Of a stretch of DNA of 64,000 bases, positions 39,173-50,382 are shown piece by piece. The position numbers and the translations under genes are program-made. This DNA is from Chaetorhynchus papuensis (Eukaryota; Chordata; Aves; Passeriformes; Rhipiduridae). Each line of letters starts with the position of its first letter. Within the stretch, counting starts at the first letter, position 1. The notes under the pieces were generated by a model. That model searched no databases and was not told the DNA's origin. It saw only the letters and a list, made by a program, of their open reading frames with translations. Where the stretch lies: contig VWYX01000751.1 of the NCBI GenBank assembly GCA_013396525.1, positions 310,001-374,000 on the forward strand, in the 5' to 3' direction.

Positions 39173-39196
39173 GCTTGACAGAAAGCTTGACAGAAA
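39173..39196 (+). repeat. 12-bp tandem duplication
   Basis: The unit gcttgacagaaa occurs twice in direct tandem. A short slippage duplication. Confidence 0.88.
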
Positions 39197-42100
39197 GTAG
39201 GTGACATTCTCTGTTGTGATGAGAAAAGAGACAGAAAGGATGGTTTGAGTGAGAAGATTAGGAACTGTGCTTTAGCTTTGTTGAATGTGAACAGAGATAT
39301 GACTATCTGAAAGAAGATGACTGAGAAACAGGCTGAAATTTTAGTTTAGCTAGAAGCAGACTGATGTAGAATACAGAGCCAGAACTACAAGTCAGCAGAA
39401 AGGAAGTGGGAATTTAATGTGAGCTATTATCCAGATGCAGTGGTGGGGGTAGAGGTTGTGAGCAGAGCTATGTGTAACATCTCCAGAAAGCTGGGAAAGG
39501 GATAAGCAAGCTGCTCAGGTATACTAACAGAGCCGTTAAAAGAGCAGAAGGCTGAGGAGACTCTTCCCTTCCTTAGGAGCTACTGGGATTTTCCTGCTAT
39601 GTTAGCACTTTCAGCTCTGTTGCTTAGGAGCTGAAGAGCTGCAGAGAACACAGAAAACCTTGAAGATCTTAATAGAAAGGGGCAACTACTGCTCTACTGC
39701 AACCATGGAATAAGAATTCCTTTGGGCAAATGGTGTGCAGCAAGGAGTTGTCTTCTGCTATGCTTCCACTGTGCACTCGTGTAACAACTGAGACCCTCCT
39801 TTGTTAGCAGGGAGAGGAAAGAGAAAGAATGCTTTCAATTAAAATACAAAAGATGGCTGGGAGTGGAGGCATTGTGTGCTCCTGAAGGACTGTGACCCAG
39901 TCTGTCTGAACAACTGACAAGTGTGGCTCCATCCTCAGAGACCGGAGAGATGCAGAGGAAGTAGTATTTCCCTAAAAAGTCAGAGAGAAAAGAGTGGATT
40001 TAATGAGGATTGCTCAACTGGGAGACATATAAAAGAGCCAATTAAACAGAGCATTTGTATGTGCAGGGGAAGAGCAGGGAGGCATCTGCCCCATAGCCTG
40101 CACTGTTGGAGTGAATAAGTAGCTCACGAGTCGCTATTTTCTCTTTCAGCATGATGGGATGGAAAGCAAACAGGATTATCTATGTATATACACACCTTGG
40201 CTTTGCTTTGGCGTGTGCATTTTGCATAGGCTATAAGGTACTTAGGTCACGCAAAATAGACTGCACAGTGACATTGTTTACTGTGCACATAGAGAGACTG
40301 TTGTTTTTCATCTTCCATTTCCACACAAGCATAGTTGTTGGTGGACTCTTGCTTGACCATTAGGATGAGGAAGCACTGGCTGCTGTTGGAGGCCACTCAC
40401 AGACAGGCTGGGGTGCAGAAGTGGTTTAGGATGTCAGGAAGGTGACTAGCTGCACCAGATGTTATATTCTGAGATGGAAAGAAGTGGGATGCTGAATGGG
40501 CCACAGATCATTGTGCTGATTAACTGCATCTGGAAACTGAAAATGAGCGTTTTCGCAATGTCCACATCAGTCTTAGAGGGACTGGTTCTTTGTTATTGTT
40601 CAGGGATTCTGAGGAAATAGTTGATTCAGTCACGCAAGGTCCTTCCACCTTCCGTGTTCTCCGCAGGGTAGTGAACTGGATTTGCAGCTTAAAATTACGA
40701 CATAGTTTCCAACAGTAACACCTTTCCCTTGGTAATGGACATTTTTGAGAAATAGATTTTCTTGGAATTTAATTCTGTGTATGAGATTATAGACTTGGGG
40801 GAAAGGTACCTGTATGGAGTACTTTGACCGGGAAAAATGCTCACACACACGTGAATGGGTCAGAAACTTGTTTGGAGACATCCCAGCTCTGCTGTTTCCT
40901 TTCTCTGGTTTCATCTGTATGCTTGTGCTACCAAAGATGTTGTGCTAGCCCTGCAGATGATGACTGGACTCTGCTTTCTTACAATTTAGCTTGGTATCTG
41001 CCTTACATCAGAATTATATTGTGCAGTTCCTCTGCTTTCAGAGTGCTTTGTGAGACCAGCACTTGGACAAAGAACAGCTGAATGAAGCTAAGCATGGAGG
41101 AGGCTGTGGTGAAATGCTAGTGCAAAACCCGTAGAACTCCAGACTGTTGAAGGCATCTCTGGGTGCTGAGCTAATCTGTTAATCTTAGGAGCCTGTGGCT
41201 CTGGAAGGTAGTAGACATCCAGTAGCTTAATCGGTGAAAAATATTTCGGTCTCCTTGTGCCAGTCAGGAGGATGTTCCTGAGCCAGTTATGTTCCAGTCT
41301 GGCCATGACAATCCTTGCTTTTGTTAGACTGAATATTGTTTTTTTGTGGGAGCCATGGATAAGTGGCTCCCCTTTTAGAGAGATGGGAGATGAGGTCTGC
41401 CTCACACACAGGGTCTCAGGAGACATATATCAGCTCTGTCTGCTCATTGCTCATACTGCCTGTTGTAGCTGTCACCACTGAGATCCAGGTTTCGATCTGG
41501 GATGAGTGATAGTCTCAGACAGCTCTGCCTTGTCTTAAGGATCTGACTTACTCAGGAAAATAAATGAAGCTACCATGAGTGTGTCTGAGCACAGACTATT
41601 ATGCAGGAGTCTTCAGGGATGGAATAAAAGGTGCTTTTCCTCGAGGTATGGCTCTGTAGTAATTACAGGTACTATAGCAAGTAAAGTAGACTGATACTAT
41701 TGCTGCACAGCTCAATGGGTGGATGTGATGAATACAAGAGTGGCTTCATGTAGGCTTTTTCACTGCTTGTCTAGCCAAGAGAGACTATGGAAAGGGGATC
41801 ATAGGTGAGCAGAACAGGAAGCAGCCAGGATCCTAGGTACCAGACAGTGAATGAGTGAGCAAATGTTGGTCTCTGGCTGATGGGGATCAAGGACCCTTTC
41901 TTAAGCAGAGTACATTTTCTGTAGCAGTAATGGCTTTGTGACTGAGAAATGCTCTTGGTAGGATCCCAGAGAAGATTCTCAGGGTTTTAGCAGGTAGTGG
42001 GCTGCAGAGGACCAAAGTGGTACCAGGTAGAAGTAACAGGAAAAAAATGGACTTCACACCCCACCTGCGTCACAGCCCTTTCCTAGAAGAAAGGCTGATG

Positions 42101-42764
42101 GTTTATGGACAGCCCTGGTTTTGTGCTATTGTAGTGCAGTGTTAGCAGTGATTAACAAAGTTAGCAGTGATTGGCATGCCAGGAGCAAGTGCGTACCATT
42201 GGCATGTGAAGTGACATGTTTGTGGCTGTGTGTAGTAACTGTCGTGTATGTATTATACAGATAGGTTTTTAAAAGCAAAGCTAAAAATTTGGTCCTTATA
42301 AATTAGACAAGGGCAGATTTCTAGCTGTGTCGACAGCCCTAATTCTGCTCATCCAAGCATGAGCACTGTGCCATGGTGTGGCCCAGCATCAAATGGGATA
42401 TCAAGGAGAAACAATGTTAGAGCTCAGCTTTTCCATATTCTAGGCAGGCACCTTATTGCATATCTCCCCCTGGAAAGAACCACATTACTTTGCTATCCTG
42501 TGCACTGAAAGATGCAGGGATTTTGTGTAATAAGCCAAAGGTAATTGTTTCAGTGCATGAGAATATACACATACCTTTACGTACATTCATTTGGATGCAG
42601 AGTATAGCTCTCTATATATGCACATGTACGTGTAAATGTAATGTGAACACCCACAAATCTATTGAAAAGAAAACCACTATTCTGGATATATCTGCAATAT
42701 TATTAAAAATACTGAATTAATAAATACATATTCTTGACAGATGCATTTAGGAACCATCAATTAA

Positions 42765-42925
42765 GCTTGGCATTCATTAGGTGGGGAGAAGTCCAATCAG
42801 ATTTCACTGACTCAACAAAGCCGCCTATAAATTGCGGGCTGTTTGTTCTGACGTTTGATGAATTATTCTTCATAATCCACTGTCTACTGCGATAAATCTA
42901 ATCTTCCAGTTTTTGCTGTCTTAAT
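42765..42925. other. Candidate conserved non-coding element
   Basis: The stretch contains gcattcattagg, ccaatcagatttcactgact, gccgcctataaattgcggg, gacgtttgatgaattattc, cataatcc and gcgataaatctaatc. It combines several CpGs with TAAT/ATTA cores and a CCAAT motif in repeat-free sequence, unlike its surroundings. It might be an enhancer or other conserved element. A TATA-like tataaatt is present but no transcript can be inferred. Confidence 0.3.
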
Positions 42926-45060
42926 AATTCTCAGAGCAACACTGTGACATTTTGTTTTCGTAGAGGGGATAGAAAGGCTTGGACAATGGAAAAAACCCCT
43001 CACTTGCTGTCTGGGAAGTATACTGCTTTACACCAAGGCAACATTTTTCTCACACTTAGAACTCTGCTCTTGCAGACTTGCAGGGATCAGTGAGTCCTTG
43101 GCACCATGAGCCATTATGTGTACCTTGTTGAAAAGATAACCAGCCTAGGATGAGGTTCACATTTCTTCAACCAGGAAAGACATTCATATTTCTGAGACCA
43201 ATAGTATGCTAGTGCTGATAAAGTGAATTCCAAAAGTTCTGGGAAGCACAAGCCCTAGTAATGCTGCAACAGACATAGAACTGAATATCTTCTCAGGTAT
43301 TCTGCTCCTTGAAATAGAGGGGACATTGTACTATGTAGCGTTATGGTGGCAGCTGCAGCCCCCCAGCTTTTCTCCCCAGAGTGATACTATGTTGACCTGT
43401 TTTCCAGCAAGCTCCTGAATCCTATTATCGCACTGCCCCACAGTGTTCTTGTCTGGGAGGCTGCAGACAGTATGATCCCTGTGTAGGTCTCAGAAAGCTC
43501 CTGCAGACTGAGCTCACCGTAGCAAATTGCCATCCATGGAGCCATGATCAAGAGGGAACTGTTGAGTGCTGTCTCTATCAGTTACAGAAAAAACAGATGA
43601 ATTGAGTCATCTTATCAAGGGAATTCCAGCTTGGAGAATCACAGCACAGGGAATGTCCAAAATTTACCTATCTTAATCACTTTCTTGCTGTCCGCTTCCT
43701 CCACGGACTTGTGTCACAGCTGTATCATTCCCTTTGTCTTGAACGGATTTATACCAGCTTTTCCATGTGCATTTTCATGTGCTGCTACATGGCTTCAAAA
43801 TGATAGGTGACTGGTCAGCTGATCCTGACCATTGCAACACAATACTCTAGGTGATGGAGCTCTGTTGTATCATGGCCTGTGGTGAGTATCCTGGAGACAA
43901 AAACAGTTCCAAGTTAACCATGTATTACCTGGTCACCCCCTTTTAAAATAGCAGGACATCTTACAGATTACCGTCTCCAAATACAAAATGCAAGACCTAG
44001 GAGCAATTACAATATGCTGTGATCAGAAGAGGAGATCTGCTGTGAAATTGTAGTTGAGGTTTTGAATGTTTCAGTTCGCACTGGTTTTGGTAATAAAGGA
44101 ATAGCATTTTCCCTGTTGGGCCTCTTTTTGTGAATTACTTTGCGCAGCTGTGATTGGTGTAGCTGTCAAGCACAGTGAAGTGTCTGGAGATGGCCTCTGC
44201 CTGAGATGGTCTTAGCTCTTGCTGCATGTTCCCACTTGTGCCAGACTCTGGCCAAGTGCCCTAACATAGGCATATTTACCTTTGTTCTGGAATATTTACC
44301 ATACTAAACAGAAGCAACTTTATTATTTGAAATCTACACAGAGACCTTTCATGAAGATACACTGTTTCCAAAGCTCAGGGTTTACACTGGACACAGTGCT
44401 ACTTTCATTTGTGGTTTCCCTGTACCCTTTGCACTCCCAGAAACTTACAGGGTTTATCAGGAACTTTCTAGGCTGTCAAACAGTGACTGAGTCTCAGCTT
44501 GCAGCAGGTGCAATAGTTCCTCCAGTGTCCATCCTGCTCTCATTGAGACTGGTCAGTCTGTTGGGAGAGCTTCTGAAGAATGTAAGGATGACAGTACAGA
44601 TCAAACCAAAAGCTGGAGCTCACCACTGTGTCTCCAGATGTAGCCACGGTTGGCTAAGAGACAATGGGGTTCAGCCTGCAAGCTAAACAGGGCTGGACTG
44701 TTGAGATGCCTTCTGTTGTTAGTGATCATGCATCTCACTGCACCCTAAATTTGTCCTGAACAAACTGCTGACACATGGCCAACATTCTTCACAATGGCAG
44801 AGCAGAGCCACCACATCTCATGTGGAATGATGTTTTGTAATGCTGGGCTGGGAAAGGGCTCCATGACTTAGGCTCCTGTTCCAGGGTTCTGTGCTAGCAT
44901 CTGGAGAGGGAAGAGAACATACCTCTCTGTGAAGTGGGCAAGTTGAAACCAGGCAGTAATACTCCATCATTTGCTGCAGCACATGAATATAAAAAGGTTG
45001 GGATTAAGAGGCAATATATTTCAAAAGAAATTAGCTAGCAAGACATGCACATTTAACTTT

Positions 45061-45235
45061 TATGGTTTAGAGATTAAGATATCAGACTGGAACTTGGGAT
45101 ATCTGGGTTAAATCCCAGCTCTGTCAAAGACTGCTTTGAACATGCTAGGCAGGTCACATAAGGTAATACTTTTGGAAAGGACTCAGGATTTGGGAACTTA
45201 AATCCAATTGACTTCCAATATCTTCCTAAGTGTTT
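45061..45235 (+). mobile_element. Ancient tRNA-headed SINE (MIR/CORE-SINE family)
   Basis: The head reads tatggtttagagattaagat, which resembles an A box, and then atctGGGTTAAATCCCagct, with the B box GGTTAAATCCC at 45106-45116. It continues ctctgtcaaagactgctt and ggcaggtcac, the order found in MIR-type SINEs (tRNA-like head, then the core). The following ttaaatccaattgacttcc and cctaagtgtttaa resemble the tail modules of reptilian and avian copies. It may extend to about 45300. The tRNA-like part is not a functional tRNA: no cloverleaf stems pair fully. Divergence is high, so this is an old amniote insertion. Confidence 0.65.
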
Positions 45236-47189
45236 AAGGACAGGATTCACAAAAAATACTGAGGCATCCTGATGCCCAGCATTGTGGCATCAAGGTGGTA
45301 TGTGCTGCAGACCTTAGGAAGAGCAGCTGTGCTTTGTGAAAGCACTTCAGCATGTGAGGAAGCCTGTAGCTGACATCTGGGAACTTCTGGAAGGCATGAG
45401 TTTGTGCAGGGCCCATGGTGGCTGTGCACCTCATACCATGGCACTCTGGGCTTAATGTGGTCTCTAGGTGCAATCTCAGCACAAATACATACTAATAAGT
45501 GTCTAAGTAGATAGATCCTGTAAGAAGTTTTATATCAGTTCCCTGAGGTGCGAATTCTAATACCAACAATCATGAAAAGATTCTGCATATTTAAAATTAA
45601 ATGAGCTTCATTCTTTAGAATTAAACAGTCAGGGCTGTGTTTCCAGCAGTGAAGTACAGTGCATGTTCATTTGCTGGTGGAGCATGTGCCCAATGGGGAC
45701 TTGGCTATGTAGAAGGAGCGAGGGAAACCAGTGCGTGCAGGGACACTGCTCACCTGTACAGCTGTAAACCTGCAGCTGGCTGTCCTGTTCCTTTGAAAGA
45801 GCAGCCCTAAAGTTCCTTCTAAACCTTTATTAAACCTGTTGAGAAACTCCTTGTTTCATCTCCTGCCAGGATTACAGATGGTAACAGTGAGTTTGATGAG
45901 GCCATTTGAGACCAACTGTAGCCTGGAAAAAACTTGAGAGTTCCTTGAGTCAGGTGGGCTCCAAGACTGTCCCAGACCTTGGCTTGCTAATTATCCATCC
46001 TGGAAATGACAGTTTTTGTTAAGGGTGCTTGTGAGCACTAAGAGTCTGCAGCCTGTTCCAAGAACTCCGTGCTTGCATGAAATGGGTGCAGCCACCTTCC
46101 CTTGGAAGGACCCACTCCGTGGCAGGCAGTGTGGGAACCTGGCTCACCTCTTCTCTGCTTCCATGTCATTCTGCCTCTTGCTTGCTTTTGCCTGTCTGGG
46201 ACATACAGCCTGCAGCAGAGGCATTAGCTACCTCCAGCGAGCTGAGAAAAGACAATTCCATAATGAACGAGGGTCATTTGCTAAGTGGGGGGTCCTGGAG
46301 CCCAGCCATAATTGTGCTTCGGCTTTATCTCAGCCTCACACCTGCTCATGTAATGGCTCGGCTGTGATCTGCTCCCTCCCCCTGTGCATGTTCTGCCCTT
46401 CTGCTCCTGGGGTATCCATCAATTCTCTGGCCCTGTTGCAGTCCCTCGCCTTGCTGTCCTTGCCTGCAGCCTGTGAATGTGCACAGATTTGCCCTGGAAT
46501 TGCAGTAGGGCCACTGGGCAGGCTCTACTGGACATGACTGCTAACCTGACTTTCATGTCCTAAGTAGCAAGTTTTTAAATGAAACTCTTCTATCCAAAAT
46601 AACTCCTAGATGCAGCTTTCTTCAATTATGTTTCTTTAGAAAATTTAGTCTCAAGATAATGAGGTGGATATTATTCCTGCCAGAGGGAACATGTGCAGCT
46701 TTTTTTTCCCCTGCATGCATTCAGTACTGGTGAAAATGGATGGATTGACAGTGTAGGCAATTAAGAGGTTTTGAAATCCAGAGCAGATGGAATTTTATCC
46801 AGTTTATATATGATCTTACTATAAATGTACCTTACTGGATTCAAGCCCAATTCTGTGTTTTAACCTTTGGGGAATGTTACCCAGCCTTATGATAGCTAGA
46901 CTAGTAACCACTTTGTAAAGGGTACATCCCTCTGATATGAGGATGTGAGGTAGTGAGAGAGTTGAAGAAAGTCCCAGCTTGACCTCATTATGGCAAGTTC
47001 TCTGTTTGCATTTTTTTCTTCCTTATGGAATCGTACAGCCCAGCCTGCTCTTGGCCACCTTAAATCTTTACCCTTAACAGATCCTCTCTTCAGGCAATAG
47101 ATAAATTGCACATGAAGGTAAAAGTCCCTGTGTCTTGAACACATTTTCTCTTGAGACACAAATGTCAGTAGGTTTGAATTATGGACCTG

Positions 47190-47290
47190 CTGTAATTAAA
47201 AACCACATAACTAGTTGTTTTTAAATGCAGTTGTTTTACTTAATTGATTTTGCCGCCAGGACCAAAGAGAATTAATTAAATAAATAAAAT
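47190..47290. other. AT-rich stretch with TAAT cores
   Basis: The region holds ctgtaattaaaaacc, cttaattgattttgccgcc and gaattaattaaataaataaa. It could be a conserved element or simply AT-rich intron. No repeat family was recognised. Confidence 0.18.
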
Positions 47291-48791
47291 GCACCTTCCT
47301 AGTGAATTACTGGAGGCAGCTGAGTCTGTGTTGGTATGTAATTACTGTGAATGCTTCAGTTTGTTGCTAGCAATAGTTTTCTGTGGAAGGGGCTGGGAGA
47401 GAAGGGGTAGGGTGGTGTGGGAGGGGGCTCATTCCTTAGCAGCTGCAGGAGGGAACAGGCTGCTCCTTGTAGTATTTTTCTTCCTTTTCAGCAAAAAGAG
47501 TATTCGTTTAAGACTTTGCATGAAGACTTTGCTTAGAAAGTCTTTATTCATATTTAATTGCTAGGTTGCTGCAGCTCCCATCTTTAATTACCTTTTAAAA
47601 AGCAGGTTATAAAATGCACTGACATTCTTTCTTTTTTGTTACTGCATAAATTACAGGCTTCTTAACTGCTCACTCGAAATCAGTTGAGCCCGTGAGAAGG
47701 GTGGGACGGGTTACCTTTGCTGACTTCTGGAAACTTCAGAGCTTATGTTCTCCTTGCCCTACAGAGCAGGACAGAAATACTCTACTAGCATTACATGAGC
47801 TGTGCCTGAAGCCACATATCTGTGTTGGCCCTTCCTGTGAGCTGACTGACTGTGGAGGGCCCTGGCTCGTCAGCCAGGCTGATATGGCACTACCATGGTA
47901 GTAGTGTTTCCAGAGCCTGCACTGCCTGGTGCTGCACTCAGGGTCTCTAGCAGGGTGCTGGGTTATGCAGGGCAGATGGGCCTTTGCTCCTCTCCTGTTG
48001 CCTCACCCACGTCTTCCTTGGATTTTCCTTCCTGGACCTGCTCCTGGTAAATCTACTTCATCTGCAGCTTTCCTTGTAGTCTAGCCCTGAATTTCTCAGC
48101 CAGAGCTTCTCATAATTTCCTCTCTTGCTCGCAAAGTGCTTCGCTGTCCCTGCTTGGTGCTTTTTCTGAGCTGAGAGCACTGGTTACTTTTACAGAAGGT
48201 GTGACAATGTCCATCACAATAAACATGTTTTCAGGCCAAGGTGTCAAGGTTGAAACAGCAGTTTTTGTCCCCTTGCCCTGAATGCAGCCCTTAACCACTG
48301 CTCCCAGTCATGTGCTGGCTTTCACCAAGTTAGCTAGCTGCTGCTGCTGTAAGGCACAGGAATGAATATGCACTGTCAGGTTTCAGGGGGTGATGGTGGG
48401 TGGTATTAAGTATCTGCAAAAGAAATACATGCAAAGGAACAGCTGTTGGCTTCTGCACCCAGGGTGCTGACCATAATCACTCCAACTCATTTTCAGGACA
48501 GCCTGGAGAAGTCCCTCATGTACTGCCTAGCCACTACAAGTCCAAGATGAAACGTGTTGCTGGGGCTCTGCCACAGGTTTCCATAAGCAGAGTATCTCCA
48601 GGGCACTTGCACGTTTGGCAGGCTCCACTCGGAGGCCAAACAATGACAAGGCTAAGGGAGGGGACAGAAGAAGGATGAAAGACCTGAGTCTGCCCAGCTG
48701 TGGCACAGGAACTCGCTGGCCTGTGGGCAGGGCTTTCCTGAGAATAGTCTCTGTTACCCCAAGCTGAGGCCTCTTTCTCTTCTCTCGGCAG

Positions 48792-48950
48792 ATAAAAGAG
48801 CTCTTCGTGAGTTTTGAGGACACTCCCTTGGGAGCAGCATCACTAGCCCAGGTACACAAAGCAGTGCTGCAGGATGGGAGAACGGTGGCGGTGAAAATCC
48901 AGCACCCCAAGGTCCAAGCTCAGAGCTCCAAGGATATTTTGCTCATGGAG
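48792..48950 (+). CDS. ADCK1: ADCK1 coding exon with A-rich loop and catalytic lysine (53 codons)
   Basis: The exon encodes IKELFVSFEDTPLGAASLAQ, then VHKAVLQDGRTVAVKIQHPK and VQAQSSKDILLME. It holds the nucleotide-binding N-lobe. The alanine-rich loop (Gly-Ala-Ala-Ser, from 48831) replaces the glycine-rich P-loop of ordinary protein kinases, a UbiB hallmark. The VAVK lysine at 48894-48896 is the ATP-anchoring residue. The exon is 159 bp and phase 0 at both ends, with acceptor tctcggcag ending at 48791 and donor GAG|gtaaaa at 48950/48951. The donor is weaker than the others (A at +5). All key residues are intact. The segment corresponds to about residues 142-194. Skipping this exon would keep the frame but delete the nucleotide-binding loop and lysine. 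Confidence 0.98.
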
Positions 48951-49802
48951 GTAAAACTACCTGTTGACTTCAACTTACAGAACAATTGCCACTGTACCGT
49001 ATGGGGACCATATTCACCCATGGTGTAAGCAGGTATAACGACACCAGCCTGTAGCTTTGAAACCTCCACAGAGATCAGTGCTGTCTTGCAGGATTAATAC
49101 AGAAAATTGGTGAGGATTGCAGTGCTGGTGAATGTGTGGACAGAGAGAATGAACAACAGGGTAAGTGGGAAGGAGGGCAGAAGGAGAAGACAGGTAAAGA
49201 TGAATGACATCATAGTAAGTCCATGTAAGATTTAAGAACTAGATAGTGAGTCCTGAAGTCTCTTTTCAGCCTGTATGCCCATTAACTGGTCTCAGTTCTC
49301 TTATGGTCAGGGCTATGTGGCCAAGGAAAATCATTGTCCATGATTAGCATGGTTTTTTGATTAAATTCTAGTGTAGATGCAACAGTGGATGAGGTTGCTA
49401 TGATTCAGTTTTGCTTCTTGATCAGCTCCTTAATGCTGAACTGATTCATAGTAGGGACAAAAACACTGAAATGCAGAAAGTGTCACCTAACAGGGGCAAA
49501 TACACAAATGAAGGATTTAGCTAGGAATAAAGTTTCAATGCCTGGCTCCTGTTGCTCTCCTGAGTGGTGGATACCACTCATATTTCCCAGTGCAGTACTG
49601 TAGCTTTCCCCAAACTTCTACGTCTAGCCATGCAAAGGAAGAAATGGAGAAAAACTGTGGCACTGTACTGCATTGCAGCAGACAATGATGCCAGCAATAT
49701 GGTATAGAACAGGAAGTGGATACAGGGCTGAGGTGGAAGAGATGGGAAGGATTAGGTCGGTAAGTGGTAACATTAAAGCTTTTTGCTCTCCTAATAAAGC
49801 AG

Positions 49803-49844
49803 GTATATGTGTACATATGTATATGTGTGTGTGTGTGTGTGTGT
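49803..49844. repeat. Alternating purine-pyrimidine tract with (TG)n
   Basis: Forty-two bases alternate purine and pyrimidine without a break (gtatatgtgtacatatgtat, then atgtgtg... to 49844). The right half is an uninterrupted TG run from 49824. Such tracts are length-variable and can adopt Z-DNA under supercoiling. Confidence 0.93.
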
Positions 49845-50352
49845 CTGTATAATACAGTAAGTGCACATTAATTGGTAGACAGGTAGGTCCATGGTACTAA
49901 AGAGGGGAAGCTTAAGCTGAGGAGTTCTGATGAGTGTTTGGAGGGTGTTGCTGATGCAGTAACACAGTTCTCCATCACAGAAGATCAGAAATCAAAGATT
50001 CTGCCAGCACCCTCTCGGAGTACCACATAACTAAAGCTTCTCTAGGCTCTTAAAATACCCTGCTTTGAGCAATCTTGGCTAGTCTGCATAGAAGCACAGC
50101 TGGTTTGAGCTGGGGCAAATTAGTTTGCAGCTGAGTATTTAATTTGAACTTACAGTGAAAGAAATTTTTGGGTTCCAAAAACATGTCCCAATAAGATAGG
50201 ATCTGTCTGTTTCAGTAATGGTTTGAGAACACAGAACTGTTTGAACTGGCTTTGGGTGCAGCTGTAGATTTGAATTTGATTCAGATCTTCTCCAGGACTC
50301 ACTGCAGTAGTCTGCCCAATTAATTTGCTTCTGTGAATCATCACATGCACAG

Positions 50353-50382
50353 CATAAGACCCCCATTCTCAGGGGTCTTATG
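50353..50382. other. Perfect inverted repeat, 11-bp stem and 8-base loop
   Basis: CATAAGACCCC (50353-50363) is the exact reverse complement of GGGGTCTTATG (50372-50382), with an 8-base spacer. The arms do not extend beyond 11 bp. It is too short for a microRNA precursor, and no transposon ends were found around it. Function unknown. Confidence 0.85.

Larger units (their letters stand above)
25394..48791 (+). other. ADCK1 intron, 23.4 kb
   Basis: The intron runs from donor gtaggg at 25394 to acceptor tctcggcag at 48791, phase 0. Contents: a 21-bp tandem duplication at 25446-25487; 25.5-31.1 kb without a recognisable element, including a G-poor pyrimidine-rich block at about 29.0-29.5 kb; a solo LTR at 31116-31505; AT-rich sequence at about 32.72-32.86 kb; unique sequence to 37.5 kb with a 14-T run at 35401; CR1 3' ends at 37505-37943 and 38690-38875; a C-rich stretch between them; 39-45 kb mostly unique, with a short 12-bp tandem duplication at 39173-39196 and an AT-rich candidate conserved stretch at 42765-42925; an ancient SINE at 45061-45235; then unique sequence, with an AT-rich block at 47.19-47.29 kb. 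The open frame of 173 codons at 46016-46537 has no recognisable protein feature. I see no gene. Confidence 0.85.

Noticed and set aside
41484..41510. B-box-like ggtttcgatctggg
   Set aside because: Spacing and sequence do not fit the polymerase III B-box consensus and there is no A box upstream.
45061..45135. tRNA gene suggested by A- and B-box-like sequence
   Set aside because: The acceptor and anticodon stems do not pair and the sequence continues into a MIR-like core, so it is a SINE head.
46016..46537. Open frame of 173 codons on the plus strand
   Set aside because: Cys- and Leu-rich translation with no family signature, and a competing open frame overlaps it. It is probably chance within an intron.
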